From Coleophoma eucalyptorum (lineage: Eukaryota > Ascomycota > Leotiomycetes > Helotiales > Dermateaceae): a stretch of DNA of 64,000 bases. A program made the position numbers and the translations under genes. The DNA is taken from NCBI GenBank assembly GCA_026120035.1, contig JALRME010000011.1, positions 868,001 through 932,000 of the forward strand, read 5' to 3'. Shown in pieces: positions 1-10,414 of the stretch (within the stretch, counting starts at the first letter, position 1; the number at the start of each line of letters is the position of its first letter). Below the pieces are notes generated by a model. It saw nothing but the letters and a program-made list of their open reading frames with translations, did not search any database and had not been told where the DNA came from.

Positions 1-3000
1 AGGAGGGTAACAATTTCGGAATACCCTAACCCTGCGGCACATGCTAATGGCGTTCGACCAAATAATCCAGGGAACTCAACATTTGCCCCATGATTCACCA
101 AGACTTTGGCTGTTAAAGAACTGCCAATTACTGCACACAACCACAGTGGTGTCATTGAAAAGCCCTTCCTGTACTCAATTTCAAGTTCAGAGGGACATCC
201 AAGGTTCAGCAACGCGTCCGCAAGCCGACTAAAGTCCAGTCTAGACGCTCGAAAGAGTAGCTTTGGACCCCATTGATCAACTTCGTCTTTGGATTTTGTG
301 GGTAGACGATCCATTAGCTCAAGTACGAGCTGTTCGTTTCCACCTGACACAGCAGCGTGTATTGCGTCAAGAATGACAGTGGGAGAGAATTCTTTTTGGT
401 GCAAGAAGTCCTTGAAAACAGAAATGCGGCCACTCAGAGCTGTTTCTTTCAGTGTAGCATCGAGGTCCTCCTGCCCCAAAGCCTCAACATTTTCCAAGTA
501 GCCCCAACTTGCTAAGATAGGGAATGGGGACTCCCAATGCACTTGGCTTCTTGTAATGGGATTTGACAATGCCCAGTAAAGTTTGGACCAAAGGCACAAG
601 TCTTTTTGTTGCACTATACTAGTTAATGTTGTAGGTTTCATGGGAGATCTTCCGTGCATGAAATGGTGGAACCAGAATTGGATTGCATATGGTAGGAATA
701 TGCCATGACGAAGTACAAGCGGAAAGGGACCACAAGTATCTAAGGATGAGAAAATTTCATCCACATTCTCTGCACATTTCCGGGAGATGTACTTGAGACA
801 GTCAGTCGCAAGAATGCGATTAAGATCGTTATGGTTGCAGTGCCAGATATATGTTGATTCGCCGTTTCCTTGTGCCTGAAAAATCTCTTTCAGTTCCGCA
901 TGTCGTATGAATACTTGGTTATATCGGACATCTATGATTCCGGCAAACCATTTTTCAAATTGGACAATAAGTCCGTTCACTGAGTCTTCATCGTCGTTGT
1001 AGGCGTCATCGTTGTCTATTAACATCATGGTCGCCAGCTCCTTCTTCGACAATGGCCTCATCGCATAACTGAGCCACATGATTGCGCAACGTACAGCGCG
1101 CTGATTGGAAGCGTATCGGAGTACTCGATCGAGAATGGAAGCAAGAGGCTTTTCTGGCATGGGACCATCTAAAGGCCCTAGGACAATGCTTAGAAAGTCA
1201 ATAGCCTCCTGAGGAGCATTGCACCTTGTCCCTAGCTGATGCCATACAACCGAATGTGCGATTGGGTCCAGCTCCTTTAGTTGAGCCAGACGTTGCTGCG
1301 TTGGACCTTCAAGACGATAGAATCGAGACCACTTCGAAAATGGATCGACCAGCTTATTCATTCCAAAATTGGAGCCGTCGTAATTTGTTTCGACGGAGCT
1401 GTCAGAAAGCTGGGGTATCTCAATTGTCGGCCATTTTAGCAACTCCGGCTCAAGCTCCGCTGGCTTTCGGCTGGTGACCAAGACTTTCCACGGCACCTCA
1501 GTCATTACAGAATAGCGAGCAATTAAGTCTACGAATACCTTGCGCGAGGAGGCATCGCATTCATTGAATTGATAGATGATGACTTTTAGCTGGTCGAAAG
1601 AATCCAGTTTGACTATACAACAGAACTCGAACCACCTCATCAAGTCCCCCTCGCTCCATCCGCGTTCTTCATGAAGGCGTCGAAGAAACACCTCGGCTGT
1701 GTAGAGACTTGGGTGTTGGCGCAGTATCTGAGTAATGAAGGTTGTCAGCATGTCAGAGAGCGTACGGCGCTTCGAATCCCAGGGCCTAAAGTCAAAATAT
1801 AGTACTAGAGATTGCAAGCCCTTGCTCCTACTGATATCTTCAAGATGGTAGAAAACTTGCTCGGACGCAAAACGACCATTCGTACCCGAGGCAGTGCTGT
1901 CGAGCAGGTGAAGCAGCTGAGTTTTAGAAGTGTCGAGCCATGTCTGATAAGTTGGATTGTTTTTGAGCCAGAAATCTTCGACATAAGATGTGGCAAATGG
2001 AAAGATGGTTGATGAAAGGTGTAGAAGCATTCGCTCGTCAGTTAATGAAGTTTCGGTGGGGGCTGAACAAGTAATAAATCAGTAAAATCTAAAACCAGAT
2101 ATATCAACATCAAGGATAGAAATCCAGCACATAGCGCCTGTGATAGTGGGATCAATGGATAAATATGTCCCAAGAAAACAGGAAAGGGCCCTCTAGTCAC
2201 TACGTCTCCAAATCAGTTATTACTGCCGTGAGCAGTATTTTAGAGCCCAAAAATGTGCTCTTTAAGGTTCTAAGAAACCAATTTATGAAACCTTTCTTTT
2301 ATCCAGGAGAGCTAAAAAAGTGCCCAAGGGACCCGGAAACTTGGAGACTGTTGCATTGATTGAGATCGATTACATACCAAGCTGCAGTTTTTGAAGATAC
2401 CCTGATACGTCAGCGCAATACGAAGGGTCTGCACGAGAAAATCGACGTTCAAATGGAACTCTCATGGTGTAGTCAAACATATCAAACTGTAATAGAGGTC
2501 AGAGTTGTCATTCATTTAATAAAAAGGTTTCCTGATACCTTTGCTTCCTCTACACGATAGAGATCGTCGTAGGTGCTAATCAAGTAGCATCGTAACGGAA
2601 TTTTGGACATTATGAATTCTCCATTTATATCCACAATAGCTGAAGCGAGCCCCGGTGTCGATGCTACAATGGATTGAAGGCTTGCAGAAGAGTAGGCTTT
2701 TGTTTCAAATAGAAACCTGCCTAGTTTGTCCTCCAAGTCTTGGACATCGTAACTCTGGTGTGGACAGTCAGAAAATAGCTGGTTCTGTCAGTCAATTTAT
2801 TCAAGGTTGAAAGTCTGGCTCAATGTGAAATACCAAGATACGGCTATAGTCTGAAATATTTCCCCAGGCCTCAAGGTCGCTAAAAGCAATCACTTGAGCC
2901 TTAACGAACGACGCGTTAGTCTCTGCATTCCTGAGCCAGAATAATCTCAGTGTCTTACAGCCTTGATAATAATTGCTCCAATGCCTTGACCAAGGAACAT

Positions 3001-3533
3001 CAGCGGCCGATTCTGTTGTAAGCTGTGAGTGATGTGATGAGCCAAACTGGTCCTAGTTGCATGTACTCACAGTTCCGTCGTCGTGTCTGAAGCCCTTAAG
3101 GTTGTTCAGCAATTTGGTAGCAAAAGAACGAATCGTAGCTGCGCTTTGGAAACCACGCAGAATGTCCCTTAATGGATAGCTGAAGCCGATGATTCTGGAA
3201 TTCAACTCTAATGATTTGGCATATTCCGGGAGCCGTCCAGTGTCCAGCCAATCGTCAACAGATCTATCATGGCCAAAGGCTTCATAGATAACGACAAAAC
3301 TACTCATATTAGTTTACTGACTTTGGACTTGTGTTATATCAAATCTGGACTCACTCTAGTACTTTACTTTCGTCGGTGTGCTGGGTTGACGTCCATAGGA
3401 TATCCAAGCCATAATCGCGAAATTCGTAGGGAAGCTCACGGTCGTCTCCCGCATCATGGTCGTCGTCATCGCTGCGATGCCCGCTGGAACGAGAGCTCGA
3501 TCTTGATGACCCGTCAACATCGGACGTGGCCAT
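1..3533 (-). CDS. NLR-like protein (degenerate hydrolase, NACHT-like and ankyrin parts), partial
   Basis: A multi-exon STAND/NLR-type protein; its C-terminus runs off the left edge. I chose the ATG at 3533 because it opens the acidic, Ser-rich leader that flows into the first recognisable block. Supported exons are 3355-3533, 3071-3302 and 2959-3012, all in phase with GT-AG introns. Further exons lie near 2754 and 2487-2395, and a long open exon runs from about 2065 to 1. The N-terminal part resembles the alpha/beta-hydrolase (DUF676-like) domain that precedes many fungal NACHT genes, with RPLMFLGQGIGA where families have RPxxFxGHSLGG, so the nucleophile Ser is absent. Next is a NACHT-like segment (LLHLLDSTASGTNGRFAS, then YFDFRPWD) without a GK[ST] P-loop, a winged-helix-like block (WLSYAMRPLSKKELATMM, about 1025-1080) and ankyrin repeats at the edge (GRTPLACAAGLGYSEIVTLL). 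Its likely role is intracellular sensing; function is inferred. Exon borders between 2400 and 2960 are uncertain. Confidence 0.72.
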
Positions 3534-3951
3534 TACCGTATGTATGACAGGGCGTTCAACCCAACGGTTGCGTCGATTTATAAGATCAAGTTCGTCGCGT
3601 GGGGAAGACCGCTTGCTTCTTGAGCCTCCAAGCGGGTAGTAGAGGATGAAAATTGCTGACACATTGTATCGACCAGGTTTTCGTCAGATGTTTGGTTGCA
3701 ATGCAGGTGGTCATCGCTGTCTCGCTGGGGCACAGCCGTCAGCACCCCCACCTCAGCGGGGATCCCTCCATTTACCCACAATTAATGACCGACAGCGCAA
3801 ACATGAATGGGCTTCGTTGGGAGTGCGCGGGTGCAGAGAATTGACTGATAATTATTTCTTTTGGCGTCGTGCTTGCCTTGGGTCGAACATCTAATACATC
3901 TCAACCTAGAGCCCACTTCGTATATTGCATATTGCCCTTCAAACCTCCCAA
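3534..3951. promoter_or_regulatory. Divergent promoter between NLR-like gene and 306-aa gene
   Basis: About 418 bp separate two divergently oriented start codons, the NLR-like ATG on the minus strand and the 306-aa ATG on the plus strand. No coding exon fits well here; the open frames on either strand lack splice support. The span is best read as a shared bidirectional promoter, which would allow co-expression. No specific site was recognised. Confidence 0.45.
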
Positions 3952-4872
3952 ATGGATGGCGAAACCCCTCACGCGGCACCAGGCCTTTTCTTCGGGCCTG
4001 GTGATGTTTCCGATGATGAATTCGATCTTGACGAGTCATCTTTCAGCATCGGGCTTAACAATGCCGGTGAAGACGGGAGCGCTTACCGTATACGCAACAA
4101 TCCAGCAAATCGATTCCAGCGTACGATGGTGACCGATCAGAACAAGGGAGTTATCCAAGTACGTTGCAAGTCCCTTGAAGTGGTTCATGGTTATCTTGAT
4201 GCTGGGTCAGGAGAACTCGGCACACTTCTGGTGTACGACTTCACTTTCAACGCTGCGAAACTTGGCCGTCGAATAGTATCGGCCGATATAACCCTCAATT
4301 TCAACGCAAGCGTCCCTGGAATGGCTTCGCCAACTATTCACTCCTTCGCTCCATCTGGACGTTGTATTCTTCAACCCACTTCACGGGATGAGTCTTTAAC
4401 ACGGGGTACTGACCTTAGTGCCAGCGGTGGTCAATTTGGCATAACTGTTGGCGCAGCTTGGAAGTGGGAAAAGACAATCACGCAGACAACGGGTGATGCT
4501 ACCGAACTCAGAGTCTTTACTAAATGCAATGAGTTTGGGGATGAGGTTGGGGTAAACTGGGTCCTTCACGAAAACAAAACAGTACAGTCGGGAATTCCTT
4601 CCTTTCTGCGCACTGCCATCCTGCTCAAGCGCGAAGATACTCAGGAATTCGAAGCAACAATAAATGTTAACGCCGAACCGGACTGGAAGAGTCGGTTCGG
4701 TCGATTACTCGGGTCGAAAGACGAAGACGAACCTATTCTGTTCAATCCTCAGCAACCTCCTACCAATAAACTACGCCCGAAAGGCTATGATATAGAGAAT
4801 TTGGGTAAGGAGAACTTGTCCGAGCTTGCGGATGTAACGCTTTACACGAAGATCGAGGGGGCCATTAAGTGA
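3952..4872 (+). CDS. Unassigned 306-aa beta-rich fungal protein, possible partner of the S8 protease
   Basis: A single-exon gene. The open frame extends upstream to a TTG at 3925, but the first ATG is at 3952 and is preferred. I do not assign a known domain. The first 30 residues are Gly/Pro then acidic (PGLFFGPGDVSDDEFDLDE). The body is rich in alternating hydrophobic segments typical of beta strands (for example GTLLVYDFTFNAAKLGRRIV and TAILLKREDTQEFEATINVN), with a central Gly/Ala/Thr-rich stretch (SASGGQFGITVGAAWKWEKT). There is no signal peptide or membrane helix. The end is a Pro-rich linker and a short acidic/helical tail after LFNPQQPPTNKLRPKG. The sequence resembles an uncharacterised fungal family I have seen only as hypothetical proteins. 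Its position between an NLR-like gene and a subtilisin-like protease suggests a shared pathway; that is inference. Confidence 0.8.
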   Translation: MDGETPHAAPGLFFGPGDVSDDEFDLDESSFSIGLNNAGEDGSAYRIRNNPANRFQRTMVTDQNKGVIQVRCKSLEVVHGYLDAGSGELGTLLVYDFTFNAAKLGRRIVSADITLNFNASVPGMASPTIHSFAPSGRCILQPTSRDESLTRGTDLSASGGQFGITVGAAWKWEKTITQTTGDATELRVFTKCNEFGDEVGVNWVLHENKTVQSGIPSFLRTAILLKREDTQEFEATINVNAEPDWKSRFGRLLGSKDEDEPILFNPQQPPTNKLRPKGYDIENLGKENLSELADVTLYTKIEGAIK

Positions 4873-5339
4873 AAAGTGGTGTAGAAATCAATTGTCATGT
4901 GACACAGCTGTCTGCTATGTTGCTCACCGTAGTATATACTATCGCAGAATCCTCTTCCTCTCTCCTATGTAGCAAACGATGTATCTTCAGATGTCTCGTT
5001 GCGTATTGCGTGCAATAAGACAAAGACTTTGTCAGCTTTAAGAGTTGCATCAATTGAGCCTCGAGTACAGGGAATGTCGATCCCTACCAATTGGCATAGG
5101 CCTGTAAGCGCCGAGAAGGACTGCGTCGTTCGGTGGGGCAACAGCTTTTAGGATGCTGCTTACTACTATATTGAAGTAATTTTCGTCTAGGTAGCATCCC
5201 CAGCCCCACGGCCTGGGTCAGGGCCAACGAGGTGGACCTTTTCCGCCGTCAGCCTACCACCGCTTGTCTGGAATACTTCACCTCATCAATGACTGTTGGT
5301 GTCGTCCAGTACAAAATCGGATTCTATTGACTTCGCAAC
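4873..5339. other. Intergenic region upstream of the ankyrin-S8 gene
   Basis: There is no open frame with coding character. The span holds the 3' end of the 306-aa gene and the presumptive promoter of the downstream protease. A pyrimidine-rich stretch lies near 4950-4970. No other element was recognised. Confidence 0.4.
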
Positions 5340-8300
5340 ATGAGTTCCTCCAATATAACCGGTGATGCCGGCTTCATCCACTGTGATCCCCGAAACTACA
5401 CAAGTGATGAAGGATCCGATGACGATTCGGAGGTCGATAGTTCTGAGGACGAGAAAGTGGAAAATATCGTTGAACTTATCCCGTCGCTCGAGGAAGGATT
5501 AGAATGTGTGCTGCGCGATCTAGAAAGTGGAAGCAGGCAATTCCATCAGAAGGAGCATTTTGAGCGAGTCGACTTCGACGGGTGTATGATCGAGAACCTC
5601 TTGGACTTTTTCGCTGAAGATAAACGTAGCCCCAGAGCCCCTACGGCGTTGCATCTGTTGGCCACCCGAAAGACTCAGAGGCCTGAAATTAAAAAGATAG
5701 GCCCAATGGTCGTGCTCTTGGTGAAGCACCCTAAGAATCCGTTGACCATAAGAGACAACGCTGGTTATACTGCTCTCCATTATGCTATAGAAGAGAATAA
5801 GAAGGAACTTGTTGAGCAGATGTGTGAGCATGACAACATTGACAGTATTCTTTCGATACAGACACATTTGAAAAAGAATTGTCTTCATCTGGCTGTAGAG
5901 AAAGATGTCGATTTTCTCCCAGACCTCATCAGGAGAGCACAACCCGGAACACTGTGCGCGAAAAACAACGAAGGAAACACACCGCTTCATCTAGCGGTTG
6001 ATCACGCTCATTGCAGACCGAACCAATTGTCCGTTGTGGAAGCCATTTTATTGAAGTGTGATCAAGAGATGAAAAGCTCTGAAGACACAGACGACGACCC
6101 TGCTACAATATCCACATACAATGCCAACGACCTGTCGCCTTACCGCTACCATATTGAGACATGCAATAGCGCAGAGAAGAGAAAGAGGAGGAAAGAAGAA
6201 GAGAAGAAAGAGAAGGCACGTAAGAAGTTAGGTGGCCAGAGTAATATTACTGGCAAAGATGAACGACTCAGAGGAAAGCCTGTTGCACCACAGGATCCGA
6301 CCGTACCTTTAGATCCCAACCAGGCCGCTGACGCGAAACCTAAGAAGCTTCTTGAACGAGCCAACACTTTCAATGAGGTCTTGCCAAAAGACGCTGCGAC
6401 AAAAAAGGGAGAGAAGAACTCGGCGATGCCATCCAAAGCTCAGTCGGGCATAGCAAAAGGGATGTCGGCGGGAAAAGATGGATATGATATTCGAGTGTCA
6501 CAGCCCGTTGATGCACCAAGTAGCAAAACTCTAGCTGTGCCCAAAGCTGATCCAACAGTGAAAAGACGAGGCGAAGATTCCTCCAGACCCAAGTCGGAAA
6601 CACGAAAATCACAGAAAGACAGCAGCCGCCAGTCAAAGGTAACAGACGAGTCAATTCGAAGTATTAGACGCTTCCTCAAGCAACATTATCTTCGCGAAAG
6701 GAATCATGATGCGGCATTGGATATTCTTTATGGGAAGAATACAAATCCAGGTTAGTATACTTGAATCAGAACCATGCCATTCGCAACTCTCGATAATTCT
6801 TAGTATTGGTGCACATGCAACCTCACATGGGGCTTGGATCGTCTATATGATATATTGGCTAACTCTACTGTCATAGATATCCAGATAAACTTCGATTTAT
6901 TTGGTTACTCAAAAATGACGCAGCAAACACTTACCAAAAAGCTCCAGCATGTAAAGTTTGATGATACATTGCAATATGTCGCAATACCAAATATTAGGAT
7001 CGAGGGTATTGCGAACTATGCTAACACCGCGAAGCCTTTGGCTATGTCTGCAACAGCCGCTGCTGCTGGAAATGGGCGTACTGACCTTGAATTGGTTTTC
7101 AACTGGTTGCGCAAAGACAAAGGTGTCCGAACCATTCTCAAAGTCATTGTCAATGACCTCAAGAGTCCAGCCCATGGGGACGACGCTATCGAGAGGTCCC
7201 TGAGAGGCTTCGATATCGAGACCTGGGATTGGAAGAAGAGCGACTTATGCTCAGAGGTAATCGAAGTAGCAGCCCCACATGTACAAGTAGTCCATCTGTA
7301 TTGGAGTGGAAACAATGCTATTCTTCGAGGTTGGAGTGATGAAGGTGGGCTGAAACGGCTGACACTTCTACGCAGTGTCTTTATCCACGCACAGGAGGTA
7401 AGCTCCAAGTATAGAACGCTCCAATGATAAAACGGCTAACCGTTAGTCTAAAGGGTTTGCTTGATCCATATGATCGTGCCTTAGCAAACTACGATGCCTT
7501 TAAAAAGCGCATGGCTGCGCTCTGCCCAGGTGTCAAGGTTTTCCTATTTGGTCTGGAAAGGAAAACTAATAAGGTGATCTTAAATCAAATCGCGTCGATC
7601 AAGGAACCAATTATGCAGCCTCCACCGCATGAGTGGATTAAGTGTATGGCGAGTTTCAAGAAATTACTTCTTGAAGCTGAGGCGAACCTTGAACGAAACC
7701 ATGGAATTAGTATCCAAGAACAGGTAACGGAACCTATCAAGGTAGCACTTATTGATGATGGCATCGATATCAATGAGCTACAATACACCCCGATTGGAGG
7801 ACGTACCTTCTGCCCGCGGGATGACAATGGAGACACCCTTAGTTTTCCTTGGCATTTTTCAAGCAATGGGCATGGTACCGTCATGGCCAGCCAGATATAT
7901 CGGATTTGTCCTAGGGCACAGTTATATGTGCTTAAACTGGAGGATCATCAAAATAAGAAGACAGGGAATCATCAGATTACGGCTAAAAGCGCGGCAGAAG
8001 TATGTCATTTTATTGTACCCTTATCACACTCCGATCATTACTCATCGAAGTCTAGGCTATCCACGCTGCTGTAAGAAAGAAGGTCCACATCATCTCCATG
8101 TCCTGGACCATCGATCCGGCAGAGCTTCGAAACGAGAAGGCCAAAGAACGACTAGAGAAGGCTATTAAAGAAGCAGTAGATGCAAACATATTGATGTTTT
8201 CCTCCGCTCATGACAATGCACCAAAGGAAGACAATACCTATCCTGCGGTGGCGGCAAAAGACAGCATCTTCAAAATTGGAGCCGCCAGAGCCTCCGGTCA

Positions 8301-8721
8301 AACCGATGAGACGGTTGGAAACGCAAGTCGTGTTCACTTCACATTTCCTGGAAACGAAGTGGAAATGGAGGGATTCACGGTGACTCGCAAGGTGGAATAC
8401 CGAACTGGCTCTTCAGTGGCCACGGCACTTGCGGCGGGACTGGCAGCTCTTATTCTGTACTGTGTCCAGGTTAAACTTTATCGATCAACCCCTGAAGAGC
8501 GTCCGAAGATCGAACAGGCATTTAAAAAACTGAAGAAGCACGATTCGATGATGAAAGCTTTCAAAAGTATTGGGATGACAGAAGGCAGCAACGGAAAGTA
8601 TATAGCGGTTTGGGACATGTTTGGGAAGCAGGTGAAGAACAGCGAGACGGCTGGTAAAGATCCCTATCAATTGGTCGATCTCGTGGCTGCTGTAGGCCAA
8701 GAGATATGCATTAAAATTTAA
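5340..8721 (+). CDS. Ankyrin-repeat subtilisin-like (S8) serine protease
   Basis: Four exons (5340-6750, 6877-7397, 7454-7999, 8056-8721) join in phase into a 1047-aa protein; each intron has a GT donor, an AG acceptor and a CTAAC/CTGAC-like branch site where visible. The first 50 residues are acidic. Ankyrin repeats follow at about 120-240 (GYTALHYAIEENKKELVEQM, GNTPLHLAVDHAH), then a Lys/Glu-rich, probably coiled or disordered linker at about 270-430, then an uncharacterised mid-domain typical of fungal intracellular S8 proteins (FDLFGYSKM..LQYVAIPNIRIE). The C-terminal peptidase domain has Asp in ALIDDGID (about 745), His in SNGHGTVMAS (about 784) and Ser in RTGSSVATAL (about 946). The oxyanion position reads SSAHDNAP, apparently Asp instead of Asn. 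There is no signal peptide, so a cytosolic role is expected, more like HET-Q2-type regulatory proteases than secreted subtilisins. The substrate is unknown. Confidence 0.88.
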
Positions 8722-10176
8722 TGCGCTCAGAGCCAGGTCAGTTACTGGGCTACGGCCTCAGCAAAGCGCACATGCTCAGGTCTACTTCAACCATTTGTAA
8801 TTGTTTGTTCGCCATTGAGATGGTATATATACATAGAAGTAACAGCTTTGTCACGTATACTTGCGCCCTCTAGTCTATAAGCAAGTTGCCAGTAGGACTT
8901 TTGCTTAAGCTACTAATCAAGAAGTCTTTGTAATCACCTTCGCTTGTTAACTAAAGGGGCCGTGCCATAAGTTATTGCGTTTTGTAGCCTTATCTTCTTT
9001 TTATATAGTAACTTTTACCCATTGCGTTGCCATAGCTTGGAATGATTAAGTACTTGGAAGTATAAGAAGACGCTCCAAAACAATAGACGATATATATGGT
9101 CAATGCGATAGAAAATCGATCACGCCATTATGGCGGGTAGAGTGGTGCATCAAAGACGTTGTAAGCAGTAGTAAGGCAGCGCCATGACTGCACGATGTAC
9201 GGTCATTGAAGTCTGTTGGCATATGGGGAATATCACTGGTTGGCCAGCTTGATTTCTGGGTTCCAGCAGCAATTCTCGTGTGTCCAGAGGCTCTTCTCTG
9301 GAGAGACAAAACGCACTGACTCGCTTGTCACATGCTGCTGGCGCGTTGCGTCCTTCGGTGCCTCGATTAGCGACCAATGTGCGCCAGAAATGAGCGGAGG
9401 ATCGTACGATAGACATATGTCGTTCCATTCTCCGAAACTCAACCACCCCCGGAGCGCACATTTCCTAACGGTGCTGGAGGTCTCGCCTCCCTACTCGACA
9501 GGGCCAGGGACAAATTCTTTAACGAATAGTTTTCTGGGTTAATCGCTGAGAGCCGCATGGCGACCTCTGTAATCCCCGGCGATTGGTAACTGCTGAAACC
9601 CGCAAGACTCCTTGAAGCTGGAGCATATTACTTTCGATCTCTGAGTTTTGAGAAGTGCAATCGGATCTGAGCAACCAAGAATGTACCTGGTTACCTAGCG
9701 GAGAAAGCAAGAGCAGGGAAAGACGAACGAGGATGTATCCTTAGTGAGGAGAGCCTTTTGTACCCGATCGCCCTAGCTCCCGTGGTACTACTACGCTCAA
9801 CATCACTGAAGAACGAACTATCACGATTCTGCTATACTCATTAATTCTGGCAACAGATTCACAACGACTTTGAATTTGTGCTGAAACTAAAATCGAACGA
9901 TATATAGGCCATGGGCTGATTTATGGGCTCCAATACTAAACTCCACCCCTGCGTGAAACACTTGTCTCCTCGCCCAGACACAATGGTCGGGCGAAGAAGC
10001 TGATTATAAGCGATAAACTCTACACTTGAGGTCTTGGTATATATCATTACAAATGCTCTTCGTTCATTCATACAAGCCTAAAAATTTTTAATTGTGACAA
10101 TTTTAAACTGCGGGACAGGTTCTACTTCTATTTCCATCAAGACTTTCTTTTACTAAGACATTATCACATTTCTACG
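8722..10176. other. Long intergenic region, no gene recognised
   Basis: About 1.45 kb. Short frames occur on both strands around 9100-9720, overlapping each other and lacking coding character or family resemblance. The part around 9200-9720 is less AT-rich than its surroundings and could be decayed coding sequence. No tRNA, rRNA or repeat was identified. Confidence 0.35.
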
Positions 10177-10414
10177 ATGCCTGCTCTCGACCCGCGAGTC
10201 TTGCAGGGGATAAAAGAAGTTAGTGTCATGTTACAACGAGATATCGAGCGCCGAGCTGTAAATCATGAAGCGGTGGAGGCGTTTGCTGTATGTAAGTACT
10301 CTTCCTACCATAACGGATAACTTGATTGTTCGAATTTTATACTTATTAACAATAGTATTTGTAACAATCTTCGGCGTCGGAGGCTGGATTTGGTGGTGTA
10401 TCAGACAGAAGTAG
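10177..10414 (+). CDS. Small single-pass membrane protein, 57 aa
   Basis: Two exons, 10177-10291 and 10356-10414, are separated by a 64-nt intron with a consensus GTAAGT donor and an ATAG acceptor preceded by TATTAAC. Joined they give a 57-aa protein. The first 38 residues form a charged, probably amphipathic helix (LQGIKEVSVMLQRDIERRAV). The second exon adds a hydrophobic, aromatic transmembrane segment (LFVTIFGVGGWIWWCIRQK) that ends in basic residues, so a single C-terminal membrane anchor is likely. No family is recognised. It lies 1.46 kb downstream of the ankyrin-S8 gene on the same strand. Support comes from the precise splice signals and the way splicing yields a complete transmembrane helix followed at once by a stop. 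It is short, so a chance structure cannot be excluded. Confidence 0.5.

Noticed and set aside
3578..3781. Earlier start for the NLR-like protein (ATG at 3662 or 3781)
   Set aside because: The residues before 3533 have no family resemblance. The ATG at 3533 begins a natural leader in the same frame as the recognised exons.
3952..4872. Calling the 306-aa protein a gasdermin
   Set aside because: The neighbourhood invites it, but I see no gasdermin-specific block in the sequence. Only the gene context is similar, so I left it unassigned.
6751..6876. Shorter intron 1 in the ankyrin-S8 gene (acceptor at 6803)
   Set aside because: That acceptor leaves exon 2 out of phase. The acceptor at 6876 is in phase and gives LYGKNTNPD|IQINFDLFGY.
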